Positions 1 through 8,924 of a stretch of 64,000 nucleotides of DNA are shown here, piece after piece. The stretch comes from Ignavibacteriales bacterium (GTDB lineage: Bacteria > Bacteroidota > Ignavibacteria > UBA10030), in assembly GCA_026390575.1 (NCBI GenBank), contig JAPLFR010000008.1:310001-374000 (forward strand), read 5' to 3'. Numbering within the stretch: position 1 is the first letter of the stretch; the number at the start of each line of letters is the position of its first letter. The notes beneath the pieces are model-generated. The model was not told where the DNA came from and did no database searches. It saw only the letters and a program-made list of their open reading frames with translations. Both the position numbers and the translations under genes were made by a program.

Positions 1-200
1 TCCGGCTCTAATCGAGCAGAACCAAATACAGAAACGAGATTCTTTTGTCGAGCCATCATAGTAAACCCATCGACAAATTCTGCCATAACGCGGAAGATAC
101 GCCATACATCATCCTGCGCTGAGAGAAGCCCCTTGAGTTGTTGATCTTGTTGAATGTCGTAATCTGTCCGAGATTGATGATCGAGATTGTTGTTCTCCAT
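1..200 (-). CDS. LOG/TIGR00730-family Rossmann-fold protein (N-terminus only)
   Basis: This gene runs off the left edge, so only its first 66 codons are visible. It starts with ATG at 200, preceded by a clear AAGGAGA ribosome binding site at about 205-211. The translation has a polar N-terminal extension, then FVDGFTMMARQKNLVSVFGSAR. That is the entry into the Rossmann fold of the LOG/TIGR00730 family, formerly called lysine decarboxylase-like; some members are cytokinin-riboside monophosphate phosphoribohydrolases or nucleotide hydrolases. The PGGxGT motif that would confirm it lies outside the window. The start is 11 nt beyond the threonine aldolase stop, so the two are probably cotranscribed. 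The family call rests on one short conserved block. Confidence 0.7.
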   Translation of the reverse strand, partial: MENNNLDHQSRTDYDIQQDQQLKGLLSAQDDVWRIFRVMAEFVDGFTMMARQKNLVSVFGSARLEP

Positions 201-211
201 ACGTTCTCCTT

Positions 212-1246
212 TTAATTACAGAGAAGTGATTGTATCGCTGCCGATGCTTTTTTAATTTGTTCCATACTCACATCAAGATGTGTTACCGCACGCAAAGTAG
301 AGTTACCCATTTCTGAAATAAGAACACCTTGAGCTTTTAACTGAGAGATAAGCTCTTCCGCGTTCTCTGATCTGCCGCTCACAGTGAAGATAAGAATATT
401 TGTTTGCACAGAATTTAAATCAAGCGAAATACCGGGAAGAGTACATAATTCTTTTGCTAACCATTTTGCTTTGTCGTGATCTTCCTTCAAACGCTTAATG
501 TTATGGTCAAGGGCGAATAATGCGCCTGCCGCAAGAATTCCCACCTGGCGCATTCCGCCGCCAAATATTTTTCGATATTTACGTGCGGATTCGATTTTCT
601 CTCGCGTTCCAGTTAAAGCAGAACCAACCGGAGCCCCCAAGCCTTTTGAGAAACACACTGAGACTGTATCAAAAAAGCGGGCATATTCAATGGGAGCAAT
701 ACCAGTTGCCACAGAGGCATTCCAGAGACGAGCGCCATCAAGATGAAGGGAAAGTTTTCTGTTTCGCGCCACGTCATGGATTTTCTGAATTTCTTCAAGT
801 GGATAAATTGTTCCGCCTGCCTTGTTGTGTGTATTTTCAAGACAGAGCAGTGAAGTCTTCGGATTGTAATACACCGATGAGCGAATTGCTTGAGGCACCT
901 GATCTGCTTTTAAGATACCATGGGTTCCCTTGACGGTACACAACTGTACATTCGAAAGAAATGCAGCTCCAGCCGTTTCGAAGTTAAAGATATGCGATTC
1001 GCTTTCGACAATAACTTCATCACCCGGCTGAGTTTGCACTTTGATTGCCAGTTGATTTGCCATCACACCTGATGGCACAAAAAGCGCCGCCTCTTTGCCA
1101 AGAAGTTCAGCTACTCTTTCCTGCAATCGATTTACTGTTGGATCTTCACCATACACATCATCGCCAACTTCAGCAGTGAGCATCGCCTCTCTCATTTCAT
1201 GAGAAGGTTTTGTTACTGTATCGCTTCGCAGATCGATCATGTCCAC
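212..1246 (-). CDS. ltaE: Low-specificity L-threonine aldolase (PLP-dependent)
   Basis: The enzyme cleaves L-threonine or allo-threonine to glycine and acetaldehyde in the cytoplasm. The 344-aa length is normal for the family. The N-terminus [13 protein letters not shown] and GDDVYGEDP are signatures of bacterial threonine aldolases. The PLP lysine is K201 in FSKGLGAP, and HLDGARLW (D170) is the cofactor-binding aspartate block. The track start is GTG at 1246, but ATG two codons later (1240) fits equally well. The start is 1 nt from the lnt stop, so it is the downstream member of a tight lnt-ltaE-LOG operon. Nothing in the sequence suggests loss of activity. Confidence 0.95.
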   Translation of the reverse strand: MDMIDLRSDTVTKPSHEMREAMLTAEVGDDVYGEDPTVNRLQERVAELLGKEAALFVPSGVMANQLAIKVQTQPGDEVIVESESHIFNFETAGAAFLSNVQLCTVKGTHGILKADQVPQAIRSSVYYNPKTSLLCLENTHNKAGGTIYPLEEIQKIHDVARNRKLSLHLDGARLWNASVATGIAPIEYARFFDTVSVCFSKGLGAPVGSALTGTREKIESARKYRKIFGGGMRQVGILAAGALFALDHNIKRLKEDHDKAKWLAKELCTLPGISLDLNSVQTNILIFTVSGRSENAEELISQLKAQGVLISEMGNSTLRAVTHLDVSMEQIKKASAAIQSLLCN

Positions 1247-1247
1247 T

Positions 1248-2915
1248 TCAGTTCCCTTTTGATTTATTTATTTTTACGATTGCTGAAAATAGCATTAATA
1301 TTGACATCACAAGACATATTTGAGCTACGACATCTCCGTAGGCAACATAAAATGTTTTTTTTGATAACAAATCAATATCCGCAATAAATTGAGCTTTTGT
1401 GTACAAATCTGTTGTTACTTGTCTTTTACCTGTCGGATCAACAACCATGGAAATACCGCCGTTTGCGCACTGAACTACCCAGCGCCGAGTTTCAACTGCT
1501 CTTAAAGATGCAAACGAAGCATGCTGATATGCACCAGGCGTATTACCCCACCAGCTATCGTTTGTGATAATGACGAGAAATTCGGCTCCTCGTTTCACAA
1601 ATTCTCTTACATAATTTGGATAGACCGATTCATAGCAAATCATTCCAGAAAATTTTGTTTGACGGCCATCTTTCAAACGTAATGCGTACACAACAGTATC
1701 CTCACCTTTTCCCCAGCTTGAAATTCCTACGTTCCATTTAAGGGGCTCGATGAGAAACCGAAATGATTCTGCGTAGGGAATGCGCTCTGCAAATGGAACC
1801 AAGATTGACTTCTTATGAATTTGTCCAATGACGCGGTGAGGCTGAATGAGAACACCAGCGTTGTATGATTCCACATAGAGATTTGACATTCCAATTCTTT
1901 CCGCAGTTGCCGGCGCATGTAATGAATCGAAATATTCTGCAGTAGGAAGCCCCGTATAAATAGGAAGGTTCAGTGTATCGGCAAGTGAAAGAAGCTCTGA
2001 AAGATAGAGAGAATATCGAGGCAAGAGAATGTGAAATGGAATAGCTGTTTCCGGCCAGATAATCATATCCGGTTTGAGTTTGGAAAGTTGTTGTGTTTCA
2101 GTAAAATAATAATTGAGTTGACGAACATATGATTCGAATTTATCACCGAAACTTCCGCCCCATTTGTCCCAGGGATCAAAGTTTGGTTGAAGGATGCCGA
2201 CAGATATTTTATTATTGACATCTATCGATTCCTTCTTCATAGCATACGTGCCGTAGAGAGCAGAACCAAAATACAGGATGACCAGAACTGATACTAAAAA
2301 GAGGATCTTTCTTGATCGAAGCTTCCATGTGCCGCTCGCTTGATTCCATAGTATCAAAAAAGCTATACTATTGAATGTAAAAATGAGAAGTGTCAACCCG
2401 TACACAGAGGAATATTCAACTATCTGGATTCGATGAAGATCATATGCCTGGCTATTTCCAAGTGAAAGCCATGGAAACGAATATTCGCCCAGCGAGTGAA
2501 GATATTCAAACGAAGTCCAGAACAAGGCAAATGCTATGAGTCCCTGAATAAGTCCAAGCTTTTTCTTAACAAGAAATGCCAGTACAACTATCGGCAGGAA
2601 GAATAGCGGATGAATGAAAATAACTGCAGCACCGGCTGTCATCATCCACAGATCTTTACCGACAACAAATCCGCCTGTCCAATATACCGTTATGAGATGG
2701 AAAACGAAGAGGAATAAATACGAATACTTTGCAATCTTGTAAAAAGATTCTAATCTGGCGAAAAGGAAAAACAGTGGGATAAATGCAACATACGCCAGTG
2801 TATAAAATGGAGACGGCGGAAAAGAGAAACCGAGAAGAATTCCGGAAGCAACTGAAAGCCCTGCACGCGGCAACCATCGGTCTTGAGTTTGATGTAATTC
2901 GGAATCAGTCATCAA
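1248..2915 (-). CDS. lnt: Apolipoprotein N-acyltransferase
   Basis: This inner-membrane enzyme adds the third acyl chain to lipoproteins before Lol-dependent sorting. The first 220 residues are hydrophobic with about six to seven membrane segments. From about residue 235 a nitrilase-fold domain follows, with the catalytic Glu289 (WPETAIPF), Lys369 ([10 protein letters not shown]) and Cys427 (MICYESVYP). A final hydrophobic segment lies near the C-terminus. Length (555 aa) is within the family range. The start overlaps the PAP2 stop by 4 nt (ATGA), indicating translational coupling. Its presence agrees with the Lol permeases and lipoprotein genes elsewhere in the window and supports a Gram-negative envelope. 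Confidence 0.95.
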   Translation of the reverse strand: MMTDSELHQTQDRWLPRAGLSVASGILLGFSFPPSPFYTLAYVAFIPLFFLFARLESFYKIAKYSYLFLFVFHLITVYWTGGFVVGKDLWMMTAGAAVIFIHPLFFLPIVVLAFLVKKKLGLIQGLIAFALFWTSFEYLHSLGEYSFPWLSLGNSQAYDLHRIQIVEYSSVYGLTLLIFTFNSIAFLILWNQASGTWKLRSRKILFLVSVLVILYFGSALYGTYAMKKESIDVNNKISVGILQPNFDPWDKWGGSFGDKFESYVRQLNYYFTETQQLSKLKPDMIIWPETAIPFHILLPRYSLYLSELLSLADTLNLPIYTGLPTAEYFDSLHAPATAERIGMSNLYVESYNAGVLIQPHRVIGQIHKKSILVPFAERIPYAESFRFLIEPLKWNVGISSWGKGEDTVVYALRLKDGRQTKFSGMICYESVYPNYVREFVKRGAEFLVIITNDSWWGNTPGAYQHASFASLRAVETRRWVVQCANGGISMVVDPTGKRQVTTDLYTKAQFIADIDLLSKKTFYVAYGDVVAQICLVMSILMLFSAIVKINKSKGN

Positions 2916-3502
2916 AAGCTTTCTTCGTACGCTTTGTTATGCCGAACGCTGTACCAAAGTTTTTCTAATGCAATAAAAACGAGAAGCACGCTCCCAGCGC
3001 AAAATAATCCGATGATTGCGCCACCGATTATATCAGATGGATAATGAACGCCGACGTACACACGTGAAAAAGCTACAAGTGATGCAATCCCAAAAAACCA
3101 CCATTGAGCCCGGGGAAAAAAGAAAGCCAATATCAGAGCGGCTGCAAAATTATTGACGGCGTGCGAAGACGGAAATGAGAACCCGCTTCCGCAGCTAACG
3201 AGGAGATGAACATTGTGCAGAACGTGGCATGGTCTTGGGCGTTCCAGCCAATACTTGAGCACAGAACTGCTTAATTGGTCACTCACAACAATAGTAACAA
3301 TGAGAAGCAGGGCCGCGATCTTAACATGACGCCTCCCCCTAATAAGCATCCATAGAAGAATGACGGCTACGAAGACCAATACTAGTCGCAGCTTATTCAA
3401 GTCGGTGATGATTGGCATAAGAAAATCGAACACTGAATTGGACAACGAACCATTCACAAAGTGGAACAATTTAATATCGATAAAATTGAGATATTCGAGC
3501 AC
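2912..3502 (-). CDS. PAP2-family membrane phosphatase
   Basis: A 196-aa integral membrane phosphatase of the PAP2 (phosphatidic acid phosphatase type 2) superfamily, likely acting on lipid phosphates such as undecaprenyl pyrophosphate or phosphatidic acid at the outer face of the inner membrane. All three catalytic motifs are present: KX6RP at K83-R90-P91, PSSH at 111-114 (PSGH in the consensus, with Ser for Gly), and SRX5HX3D with R147, H153 and D157. Five to six hydrophobic segments surround them. It overlaps lnt by 4 nt and lies 14 nt past the DedA stop. The substrate cannot be assigned; a BacA-like role in lipid carrier recycling is one possibility. Confidence 0.9.
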   Translation of the reverse strand: MLEYLNFIDIKLFHFVNGSLSNSVFDFLMPIITDLNKLRLVLVFVAVILLWMLIRGRRHVKIAALLLIVTIVVSDQLSSSVLKYWLERPRPCHVLHNVHLLVSCGSGFSFPSSHAVNNFAAALILAFFFPRAQWWFFGIASLVAFSRVYVGVHYPSDIIGGAIIGLFCAGSVLLVFIALEKLWYSVRHNKAYEESF

Positions 3503-3516
3503 AAGCTTCTCTTGAT

Positions 3517-4164
3517 TTATTTATCCGAAGGTTTTGTAGAAGTTGGATTGCCGGAAGAATTTATTCGATTTTTGTAATAATACCGGCTGACAAATATTAT
3601 GACAACGACAATCAGAATAATCGTTACCACTTTGCCGTACGTTTCAAGATGGAATACTATTTCTCTCCAATTCATTCCCATTTCTCTCCCGGCAAACAAG
3701 AGAATAAAATTCCAAAGCAATGAACTCAGCAACGACAGGATCGTTGTCCGCATAAGCGATAATTCAGACATTCCGGCAAAAAAAGAAACAACGGCTCTTG
3801 TGCCGGCCATAAAGCGGTTCGCAATGACAATCCAGTACCCGTAGGCCTTAAACCACGTTTCAACTTGATGCACTTTCTCAAGCGGAATGAACTTGAATTT
3901 TCCTGCTTCCAAAATACGAACACCAAACCAATCACCAATTTTGTACATCGTGAGGAAACCTGCGGTACTTCCTGCAGTCGAAAGGACGAGCAGAAGAATA
4001 AAATTTACTTTTCCAAGTTCGGGTGCAGCAAGCGATCCAGCAGCGAGCAAAATCACATCGCTTGGTAAAGGCGGAAACACATTCTCCATATACGCAATTG
4101 CAGCGGCAACACAATAGACCCAGAGTGGATTCAGTGCTGCAAGGTACGTGACAAATTCTTCCAT
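3517..4164 (-). CDS. DedA-family membrane protein
   Basis: A 215-aa DedA (SNARE-associated/VTT-domain) membrane protein. The family is linked to lipid carrier or phospholipid flipping and membrane homeostasis. Visible features are the N-terminal ENVFPPLPSDVILLAAG re-entrant motif with its conserved proline and aspartate, FMAGTRAVVSFFAGM with the family arginine, and two or three more hydrophobic helices ending in a basic tail. The neighbouring PAP2 phosphatase suggests a shared lipid-carrier role, which is inference. It begins 4 nt from the ispF stop, so both probably share one transcript. Confidence 0.92.
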   Translation of the reverse strand: MEEFVTYLAALNPLWVYCVAAAIAYMENVFPPLPSDVILLAAGSLAAPELGKVNFILLLVLSTAGSTAGFLTMYKIGDWFGVRILEAGKFKFIPLEKVHQVETWFKAYGYWIVIANRFMAGTRAVVSFFAGMSELSLMRTTILSLLSSLLWNFILLFAGREMGMNWREIVFHLETYGKVVTIILIVVVIIFVSRYYYKNRINSSGNPTSTKPSDK

Positions 4165-4167
4165 AGT

Positions 4168-4674
4168 TTACTTAATTTCTTTTTGCAAAATGGAAGCAAT
4201 GGCAAAGGCAGCACAGCCTTCTCCCCTGCCAAAAGATCCAAGTCCCTCATGGGTAGTAGCTTTAATGGAAATGAACTGAGGAGAGATCTTGAGTGCCTTT
4301 CCAATGCGTTGACGCATCACATCAACGTACTTTGCTATTTTCGGCTTTTCGAGAACGACAGTTGAATCGATGTTGTTAATAGCAAACCCATTTTCCCGAA
4401 TCAGTATTCCGACTTGTTTAAGGAGCTTGAGACTTGAGATATTGCGATAGAGTGCATTTATATCGGGAAAATGTTTTCCGATATCGCCCAATGCCGCTGC
4501 GCCAAGAAGTGCATCACAGATGGCATGAAGCAAAACATCCGCGTCAGAATGTCCTAACAGTCCGATGTTTGAAGGAATACGAACGCCGCCTAAGACGAGC
4601 TTTCGTCCTTGTACCAAACGGTGAACATCATAACCTAATCCAAATCGAATCACTTCTTTTGTTTCCTTTGTCAC
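4168..4674 (-). CDS. ispF: 2-C-methyl-D-erythritol 2,4-cyclodiphosphate synthase
   Basis: The enzyme forms the cyclodiphosphate in the non-mevalonate (MEP) isoprenoid pathway, working as a trimer with a divalent metal. Length 168 aa is typical. The metal ligands are in the N-terminal GLGYDVHRL (Asp, His) and the His of LLHAICDALLGA. DIGKHFPD is the diphosphate-binding loop, and ATTHEGLGSFGRGEG near the C-terminus is the cytidine-site signature. ispH of the same pathway lies at 61489-62424, so this organism uses the MEP route. IspD is not fused or adjacent. Confidence 0.95.
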   Translation of the reverse strand: MTKETKEVIRFGLGYDVHRLVQGRKLVLGGVRIPSNIGLLGHSDADVLLHAICDALLGAAALGDIGKHFPDINALYRNISSLKLLKQVGILIRENGFAINNIDSTVVLEKPKIAKYVDVMRQRIGKALKISPQFISIKATTHEGLGSFGRGEGCAAFAIASILQKEIK

Positions 4675-4698
4675 GTATGAGATTATCTCAAATACTCG

Positions 4699-4971
4699 TT
4701 ATCGTATTTCGAAACTTTTATACGATTGAGTACAATCGAGCCATTCTATTTTTAAATCTTTTACTTGTGCTACTCGCGGACCAACCTTTACTTCCTTAAT
4801 AAATTCTTCTATCAATGAGCGATCTCCTTCAATCTCGATTTCAACCTTGCCAGAAAAAATATTTCGCGCATACCCAACTAATCCGAGATTGACCGCCCGA
4901 TTGAAGACAAAATAGCGATATCCAACACCTTGAACTAATCCACTCACCACGACATGTGCTCGAATTTCCAT
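4699..4971 (-). CDS. acyP: Acylphosphatase
   Basis: A 90-aa acylphosphatase that hydrolyses carboxyl-phosphate bonds. Starting at ATG 4971 gives MEIRAHVVVSGLVQGVGYRYF, containing the catalytic arginine (GYR) and the GVGYR phosphate loop. The asparagine block follows as LVGYARNIFSGKVEIEIEG. A longer reading frame extends upstream through the tRNA-Leu region, but that extension is not protein-like and crosses a terminator, so the internal ATG is preferred. It lies 25 nt from the ispF start and may be cotranscribed with it. Confidence 0.93.
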   Translation of the reverse strand: MEIRAHVVVSGLVQGVGYRYFVFNRAVNLGLVGYARNIFSGKVEIEIEGDRSLIEEFIKEVKVGPRVAQVKDLKIEWLDCTQSYKSFEIR

Positions 4972-5025
4972 AGATGCTGCCAAATTACGATGAATGCGTT
5001 TGACATGCAATAAAATCAAGTAAAA

Positions 5026-5056
5026 GAAAAAGGGACAGCTCAATGCCGTCCCTTTT
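5026..5056 (-). terminator. Rho-independent terminator after the tRNA-Lys/tRNA-Leu pair
   Basis: On the minus strand the stem AAGGGAC pairs perfectly with GTCCCTT around an 11-nt loop and is followed by a T-rich run. It begins 6 nt past the tRNA-Leu 3' end and precedes acyP, so it most likely ends the tRNA transcript. The plus-strand side is also T-rich, so it may work in both directions. Confidence 0.8.
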
Positions 5057-5061
5057 GTAAG

Positions 5062-5145
5062 TGCCCGGAGCGAGACTTGAACTCGCATGCCCTTTCGGGC
5101 GCCACCCCCTCAAGATGGTGTGTCTGCCAGTTCCACCATCCGGGC
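5062..5145 (-). tRNA. tRNA-Leu (anticodon GAG)
   Basis: The minus strand folds as a class II tRNA of 84 nt. The 7-bp acceptor stem is GCCCGGA/TCCGGGC with discriminator A. The anticodon stem is CCATC/GGTGG around loop TTGAGGG, giving anticodon GAG. A long variable arm GCGCCCGAAAGGGC and the T loop GTTCAAGTC follow. CCA is not encoded. It lies 9 nt downstream of tRNA-Lys. Confidence 0.96.
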
Positions 5146-5154
5146 GAAGAAATG

Positions 5155-5226
5155 TGAGCGTGGGTGGGCTCGAACCACCGACCCTCTGCTTAAAAGGCAG
5201 ATGCTCTACCCCTGAGCTACACGCTC
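5155..5226 (-). tRNA. tRNA-Lys (anticodon TTT)
   Basis: A 72-nt cloverleaf on the minus strand. The acceptor stem is GAGCGTG/CACGCTC with discriminator A, the D arm contains AGCTCAGGGGTAGAGC, the anticodon stem is TCTGC/GCAGA around CTTTTAA (anticodon TTT), and the T arm contains GGTTCGAGCC. CCA is not encoded. It is cotranscribed with tRNA-Leu. Confidence 0.96.
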
Positions 5227-5315
5227 GCACATTCCCAATTTTACTCGCACAGCGCAAGCATGTTCTGCTTCACCGAACGATACCAATATACGAAAAGAGG
5301 TGTCGAAATTCAATG

Positions 5316-5600
5316 TCAATTTTCTGAACGCAACTCATTCGGTTGAGCATCAACTTTGGCGGTTGTTCTTTTGCGAAAGAGAATACCAATTGGTATGACG
5401 ACACAATAGCCAAGCACTAACAAAATGGGTGCAACAACGAGGGGCATCGTGCCATTCCATGGGTCTTGTGCAAGAGCCACATAGCCGAGTATGATACACA
5501 GTATCCCTGCGCCAAGAATCTGATAATTTAATTTTGTAAATGGAAGCGCGTCACCGAGTGTTTTCGGTTTCGCAGCTATACGTTTTTCTATTCTCGCCAT
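5316..5600 (-). CDS. DUF3098-type small membrane protein
   Basis: A 94-aa protein with a basic N-terminus (MARIEKRIAAKPK), the segment LGDALPFTKLNYQILGAGI, and two hydrophobic helices separated by a short loop with DPWNGT. This matches the DUF3098 family seen mainly in Bacteroidota and relatives; no function is known. ATG at 5600 is chosen because GGAG lies 8-10 nt upstream; a TTG four codons earlier is less likely. A strong terminator hairpin sits only 24 nt upstream, so it may be expressed from its own promoter or by read-through from lolD. Confidence 0.8.
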   Translation of the reverse strand: MARIEKRIAAKPKTLGDALPFTKLNYQILGAGILCIILGYVALAQDPWNGTMPLVVAPILLVLGYCVVIPIGILFRKRTTAKVDAQPNELRSEN

Positions 5601-5623
5601 TTTATTCTCCAAAATAAATCATG

Positions 5624-5653
5624 AAAAAACCCGACGATACTGAAAACGCCGGG
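5624..5653 (-). terminator. Rho-independent terminator after lolD
   Basis: On the minus strand CCCGGCG pairs with CGTCGGG (one G-T pair) around a 10-nt loop and is followed by six T residues. It lies about 95 nt past the lolD stop and just ahead of the DUF3098 gene, so it should end the prfB-lol transcript. Confidence 0.85.
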
Positions 5654-5747
5654 CATGTCTATAAACAATGGTCAGAAGAATCACTGTTGTTTTGGTCTAA
5701 AAAGTAATTTAAGGCATTTCTTTTCAATGTCAAGATCCGAAATTTAT

Positions 5748-6452
5748 TTACTGATGCCTAGCGATGTTCAATTTTCCGTCAGAAAGGCGAAGCACACGAT
5801 GTGCACGTCTCGTAAGGTCAAAATTGTGTGTTGCAACGACAAATGTCATTCCAAATTCTTCTGAGAGATGTACCAGCAAACGATGCAAACTCAGACCGTT
5901 CTCTTCATCAAGATTACCCGATGGTTCATCTGCAAGAACAATCTTTGGATTGTTCATAAGTGCGCGGGCGACAGCAACTCTTTGTTGTTCTCCACCGGAA
6001 AGTTCATTCGGCTTATGGCGTGCACGATCCGAAAGACCTACCTGTTCCAAAAGTATTTGAGCACGCGGAGTTGCTTCCTTGATTGTTTTTCCGGCTATCA
6101 GCGCAGGCATGCATACATTTTCTAATGCAGAAAATTCCGGAAGAAGATGATGGAATTGAAAAATAAAACCAAGCGAACGATTTCTAAATATTGCCAGTTG
6201 TTCTTCTGTATGCGCAAATACATTCTGGTCACCAAGTTTTACCATTCCATCCGTGGGACGATCAAGTCCGCCTAAAATGTGCAGCAAGGTACTTTTACCC
6301 GAGCCGGACGGACCTACAATCACAACGAATTCCCCATGTCGAATTTCAATATCAACACCTTTCAGAACCTGAAGAGTCTGGTTCTTTCCCATCGGATATT
6401 CTTTCCAAATATTCTCTCCGGTAAGAAGAGTTGAGCGGCGTGTCATTCCCAT
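5748..6452 (-). CDS. lolD: Lipoprotein-releasing ABC transporter ATPase
   Basis: The ATPase of the inner-membrane complex that extracts outer-membrane-destined lipoproteins. Length 234 aa matches LolD/MacB-type ATPases. Walker A is GPSGSGKST, the signature is LSGGEQQRVAVARAL, Walker B is IVLADEPSGNLD, and the H-loop is VVATHNFD. FQFHHLLPEFSALENV is the Q-loop region typical of LolD. Two starts are possible: ATG at 6452 or ATG at 6446, the latter forming an ATGA overlap with the upstream permease stop. Its position directly after two FtsX-type permeases supports LolD rather than FtsE or MacB. Confidence 0.92.
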   Translation of the reverse strand: MGMTRRSTLLTGENIWKEYPMGKNQTLQVLKGVDIEIRHGEFVVIVGPSGSGKSTLLHILGGLDRPTDGMVKLGDQNVFAHTEEQLAIFRNRSLGFIFQFHHLLPEFSALENVCMPALIAGKTIKEATPRAQILLEQVGLSDRARHKPNELSGGEQQRVAVARALMNNPKIVLADEPSGNLDEENGLSLHRLLVHLSEEFGMTFVVATHNFDLTRRAHRVLRLSDGKLNIARHQ

Positions 6453-7669
6453 CGTATGGCTTTCACTGGATCAAGACTTGCCGCCCGTTTAGCCGGGAGG
6501 CGTGACGCAAGCGAACATAAACCAATTGCAGCGACTGCAATAACCACAATGTCCATGAGATGCACTTCAACCGGCATTGCTGGTATGATATATATTGTTG
6601 TATCGAGTGCAACTAAATGATACCGTTCTTGAAGATACACAATAAGTAATCCAATTACCGATCCTGCTATGGTACCGGCGATCCCAACAAAGAGACCTTG
6701 AAGTCCAAATATTTTCTTCAGGCTTTCGCTCGAAGCACCCATCGCTTTGAGAATTCCAATATCGCGCCGTTTCTCAATAACGGTCATCGTCAAAGAGCCG
6801 AGCAGATTAAAGGAAGCGACTGCAATAATAAGACAGAGCACGATATACGCGCACCACCGTTCGATTTGCATGACGGTGAAAAGTTCGTGGTGCAGATCGT
6901 ACCACGTGAGATAACGAAAAGCGCTCCCAAACTTCTGCTGCAATTCATTCCTCCAACGATCTGTCTTATCAATTTGATCAAAGCGTATATCTATGCCGTC
7001 AATTCGCCCTGCACGATCGAACAGAGATTGAGCATTGGTGAGGTTTGTGAAAGCATAGTAGCCGTCATAATCTTTATTATTTGATTCGTAAATTCCAGCC
7101 ACTCGAAAACGGCGAATGAGCGGTAATGCAAGCTGCATCGTCGCCAATTCTGCACCTGATGGACTTACGATAGAAATTGTATCACCGATAACAACACCTA
7201 ATCTATCTGCAAGAACAAGACCAAGGATAATTCCACCGCTTGGTCTTTCATCTATATCAACTGATCCGAGGACAAGTTTTTCTGATAGCCCGGAGACAAG
7301 CGGAATTTTACTTGTTTCGAGTCCTCTGATATTGACAACGCGGTTTACATTTCGCGAAACAATAAGCGCCTTTCCACCTACAAACGGTGAATATGCTTTC
7401 ACATACGGCTGTTGAGAAAGGTATGCGAGCATAGGTCTATACCCAGCCGAATCCAATGGAGCCGTACTTTCGATTCGAAGATGCGGATCAAAATTGATGA
7501 GAATGGAAGATACCAAGCTTCCAAAACCGTTAAATACTGAGAGCACAACAACGAGCGCCGCTACACCAATCGTAACGCCTGTGATAGAAATTGCTGAAAT
7601 AATTGAGACAAATTTCATATTCTTTTTGCTCAGCAAATATCGGCGTGCTATAAAATGTTCGTAGCTCAT
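6443..7669 (-). CDS. lolE: Lol-type lipoprotein-releasing permease (second copy)
   Basis: A 408-aa FtsX/MacB-type permease. It has an N-terminal helix after MSYEHFIARRYLLSKKN, a periplasmic MacB-like domain of about 220 residues, and three C-terminal helices ending in PAKRAASLDPVKAIRWE. The block VIEKRRDIGILKAMGASS is the coupling-helix region shared by LolC and LolE. ATG at 7669 is chosen because it overlaps the upstream permease stop as TAATG; the longer frame adds 20 residues that overlap the neighbour. It probably pairs with the 7669-8910 permease and LolD. LolC versus LolE identity cannot be settled from sequence alone. Confidence 0.88.
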   Translation of the reverse strand: MSYEHFIARRYLLSKKNMKFVSIISAISITGVTIGVAALVVVLSVFNGFGSLVSSILINFDPHLRIESTAPLDSAGYRPMLAYLSQQPYVKAYSPFVGGKALIVSRNVNRVVNIRGLETSKIPLVSGLSEKLVLGSVDIDERPSGGIILGLVLADRLGVVIGDTISIVSPSGAELATMQLALPLIRRFRVAGIYESNNKDYDGYYAFTNLTNAQSLFDRAGRIDGIDIRFDQIDKTDRWRNELQQKFGSAFRYLTWYDLHHELFTVMQIERWCAYIVLCLIIAVASFNLLGSLTMTVIEKRRDIGILKAMGASSESLKKIFGLQGLFVGIAGTIAGSVIGLLIVYLQERYHLVALDTTIYIIPAMPVEVHLMDIVVIAVAAIGLCSLASRLPAKRAASLDPVKAIRWE

Positions 7670-8910
7670 TATGAAAAGCGAATAAGTTTTATTGGATCCA
7701 TTTTTGCGGCAAGTTTTGATGGAAGCCACGACGCAAGAAAACTCATGCCAAGCGCGGCTGCACTGACGAGGATAAAATTGATAATAGAAAGCTCAACCGG
7801 AACATGCGTCATAAAATAAATTCCCGATGGAAGTGGAAATAATCGATACCGAAGTTCCAACCAACAAAGTACGAGCGCAATACAATTGCCAAGAATTGTT
7901 CCAATGATCCCGATAAGAAATCCTTGCTTCAGAAAAACACGAACAATATTCTTGCGCTGCATGCCTATCGCTATGAGTGTTCCGATTTCACGTGACTTCC
8001 CAAGTATCATCATCAACAATGTGCCAATAATATTCACAGTGGCAACAATAATAATGAGCGCTAAAATAATCAATACGGGTATGCGCTGAAGATCGACCCA
8101 CGCAAATAAATTTCTATACTGCTGAAACATTGTCCGGGCATAATATGGATAACCGAGATATTCAGGAATTTGTTGGGCAAGCGACGTAAGACTATCAGTA
8201 TTAGAAACTAAGATATCAAATCCTGAAACAGTTCTTCCGACTTGGCAGAGACGCTGCGCATTTCTCAAATGGACGTAAATCACACTTCCATCGTAATCTG
8301 CCATTCCTGTTTCGTAAATCCCGCTGATCTCAAATTGCATAATCCGCGTTTGGGAAAGTGAGAGCGACGTCCCTCCCAGCGCATACATCAGTACACGATC
8401 ATTGAGGCGTACATTTAATTTTTCTGCTAACCGCCTTCCTACGATGACTCGCTGAGCACCGGTCTCGCGTTCTTCAAGATCATAGACACCTTCAACAAGT
8501 CTTCGTTTTGCTGCTGAAATATCGTTTGTCGGATCAACACCTTTAATCAGAACACCATCTATATCTGACTTCGATCGAATCATTCCTTCACGGGAAAGAT
8601 ACGGCGCCATCTCGAGCACTTCCGGGAAACGTGCAATAACTTTTTGAATGGTCAAATCCGGATCTGGTAATAAATCGTTCTCAAATGCGAACAATTGCAT
8701 ATGAGCGGTAAAACTCACGACATTCTCTTTGATGGTTCTTTCAAATCCACCGAGGATGGCGAGCGTGATATCTAAACTGGCAACGCCAAGCGTGACACCG
8801 ATAATTGCAATGAACGTAATAAAGGAAACAAATCCTTTATTATGCCTCGAGGTCAAATGCCGAATTGCAATGAAATCTGTTACATCTTTTTTTTTGAACC
8901 GTAAACGCAC
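7669..8910 (-). CDS. lolC: Lol-type lipoprotein-releasing permease (first copy)
   Basis: A 413-aa permease with the same plan as its neighbour: N-terminal helix FVSFITFIAIIGVTLGVA, a long periplasmic domain, then three helices. The coupling block reads LGKSREIGTLIAIGMQRKN and the C-terminus is LPSKLAAKMDPIKLIRFS. The start is GTG at 8910, 14 nt past the prfB stop; the ribosome binding site is weak. The two permeases share domain order but are clearly diverged, consistent with a heterodimer. The gene order prfB-permease-permease-lolD suggests one transcript ended by the hairpin at 5624-5653. Confidence 0.87.
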   Translation of the reverse strand: MRLRFKKKDVTDFIAIRHLTSRHNKGFVSFITFIAIIGVTLGVASLDITLAILGGFERTIKENVVSFTAHMQLFAFENDLLPDPDLTIQKVIARFPEVLEMAPYLSREGMIRSKSDIDGVLIKGVDPTNDISAAKRRLVEGVYDLEERETGAQRVIVGRRLAEKLNVRLNDRVLMYALGGTSLSLSQTRIMQFEISGIYETGMADYDGSVIYVHLRNAQRLCQVGRTVSGFDILVSNTDSLTSLAQQIPEYLGYPYYARTMFQQYRNLFAWVDLQRIPVLIILALIIIVATVNIIGTLLMMILGKSREIGTLIAIGMQRKNIVRVFLKQGFLIGIIGTILGNCIALVLCWLELRYRLFPLPSGIYFMTHVPVELSIINFILVSAAALGMSFLASWLPSKLAAKMDPIKLIRFS

Positions 8911-8924
8911 AGGGAACTCGATAA

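Noticed and set aside
4985-5257. 90-aa frame across the tRNA pair
   Set aside because: It overlaps two clear tRNAs and a terminator; the real gene there is acyP, starting at 4971.
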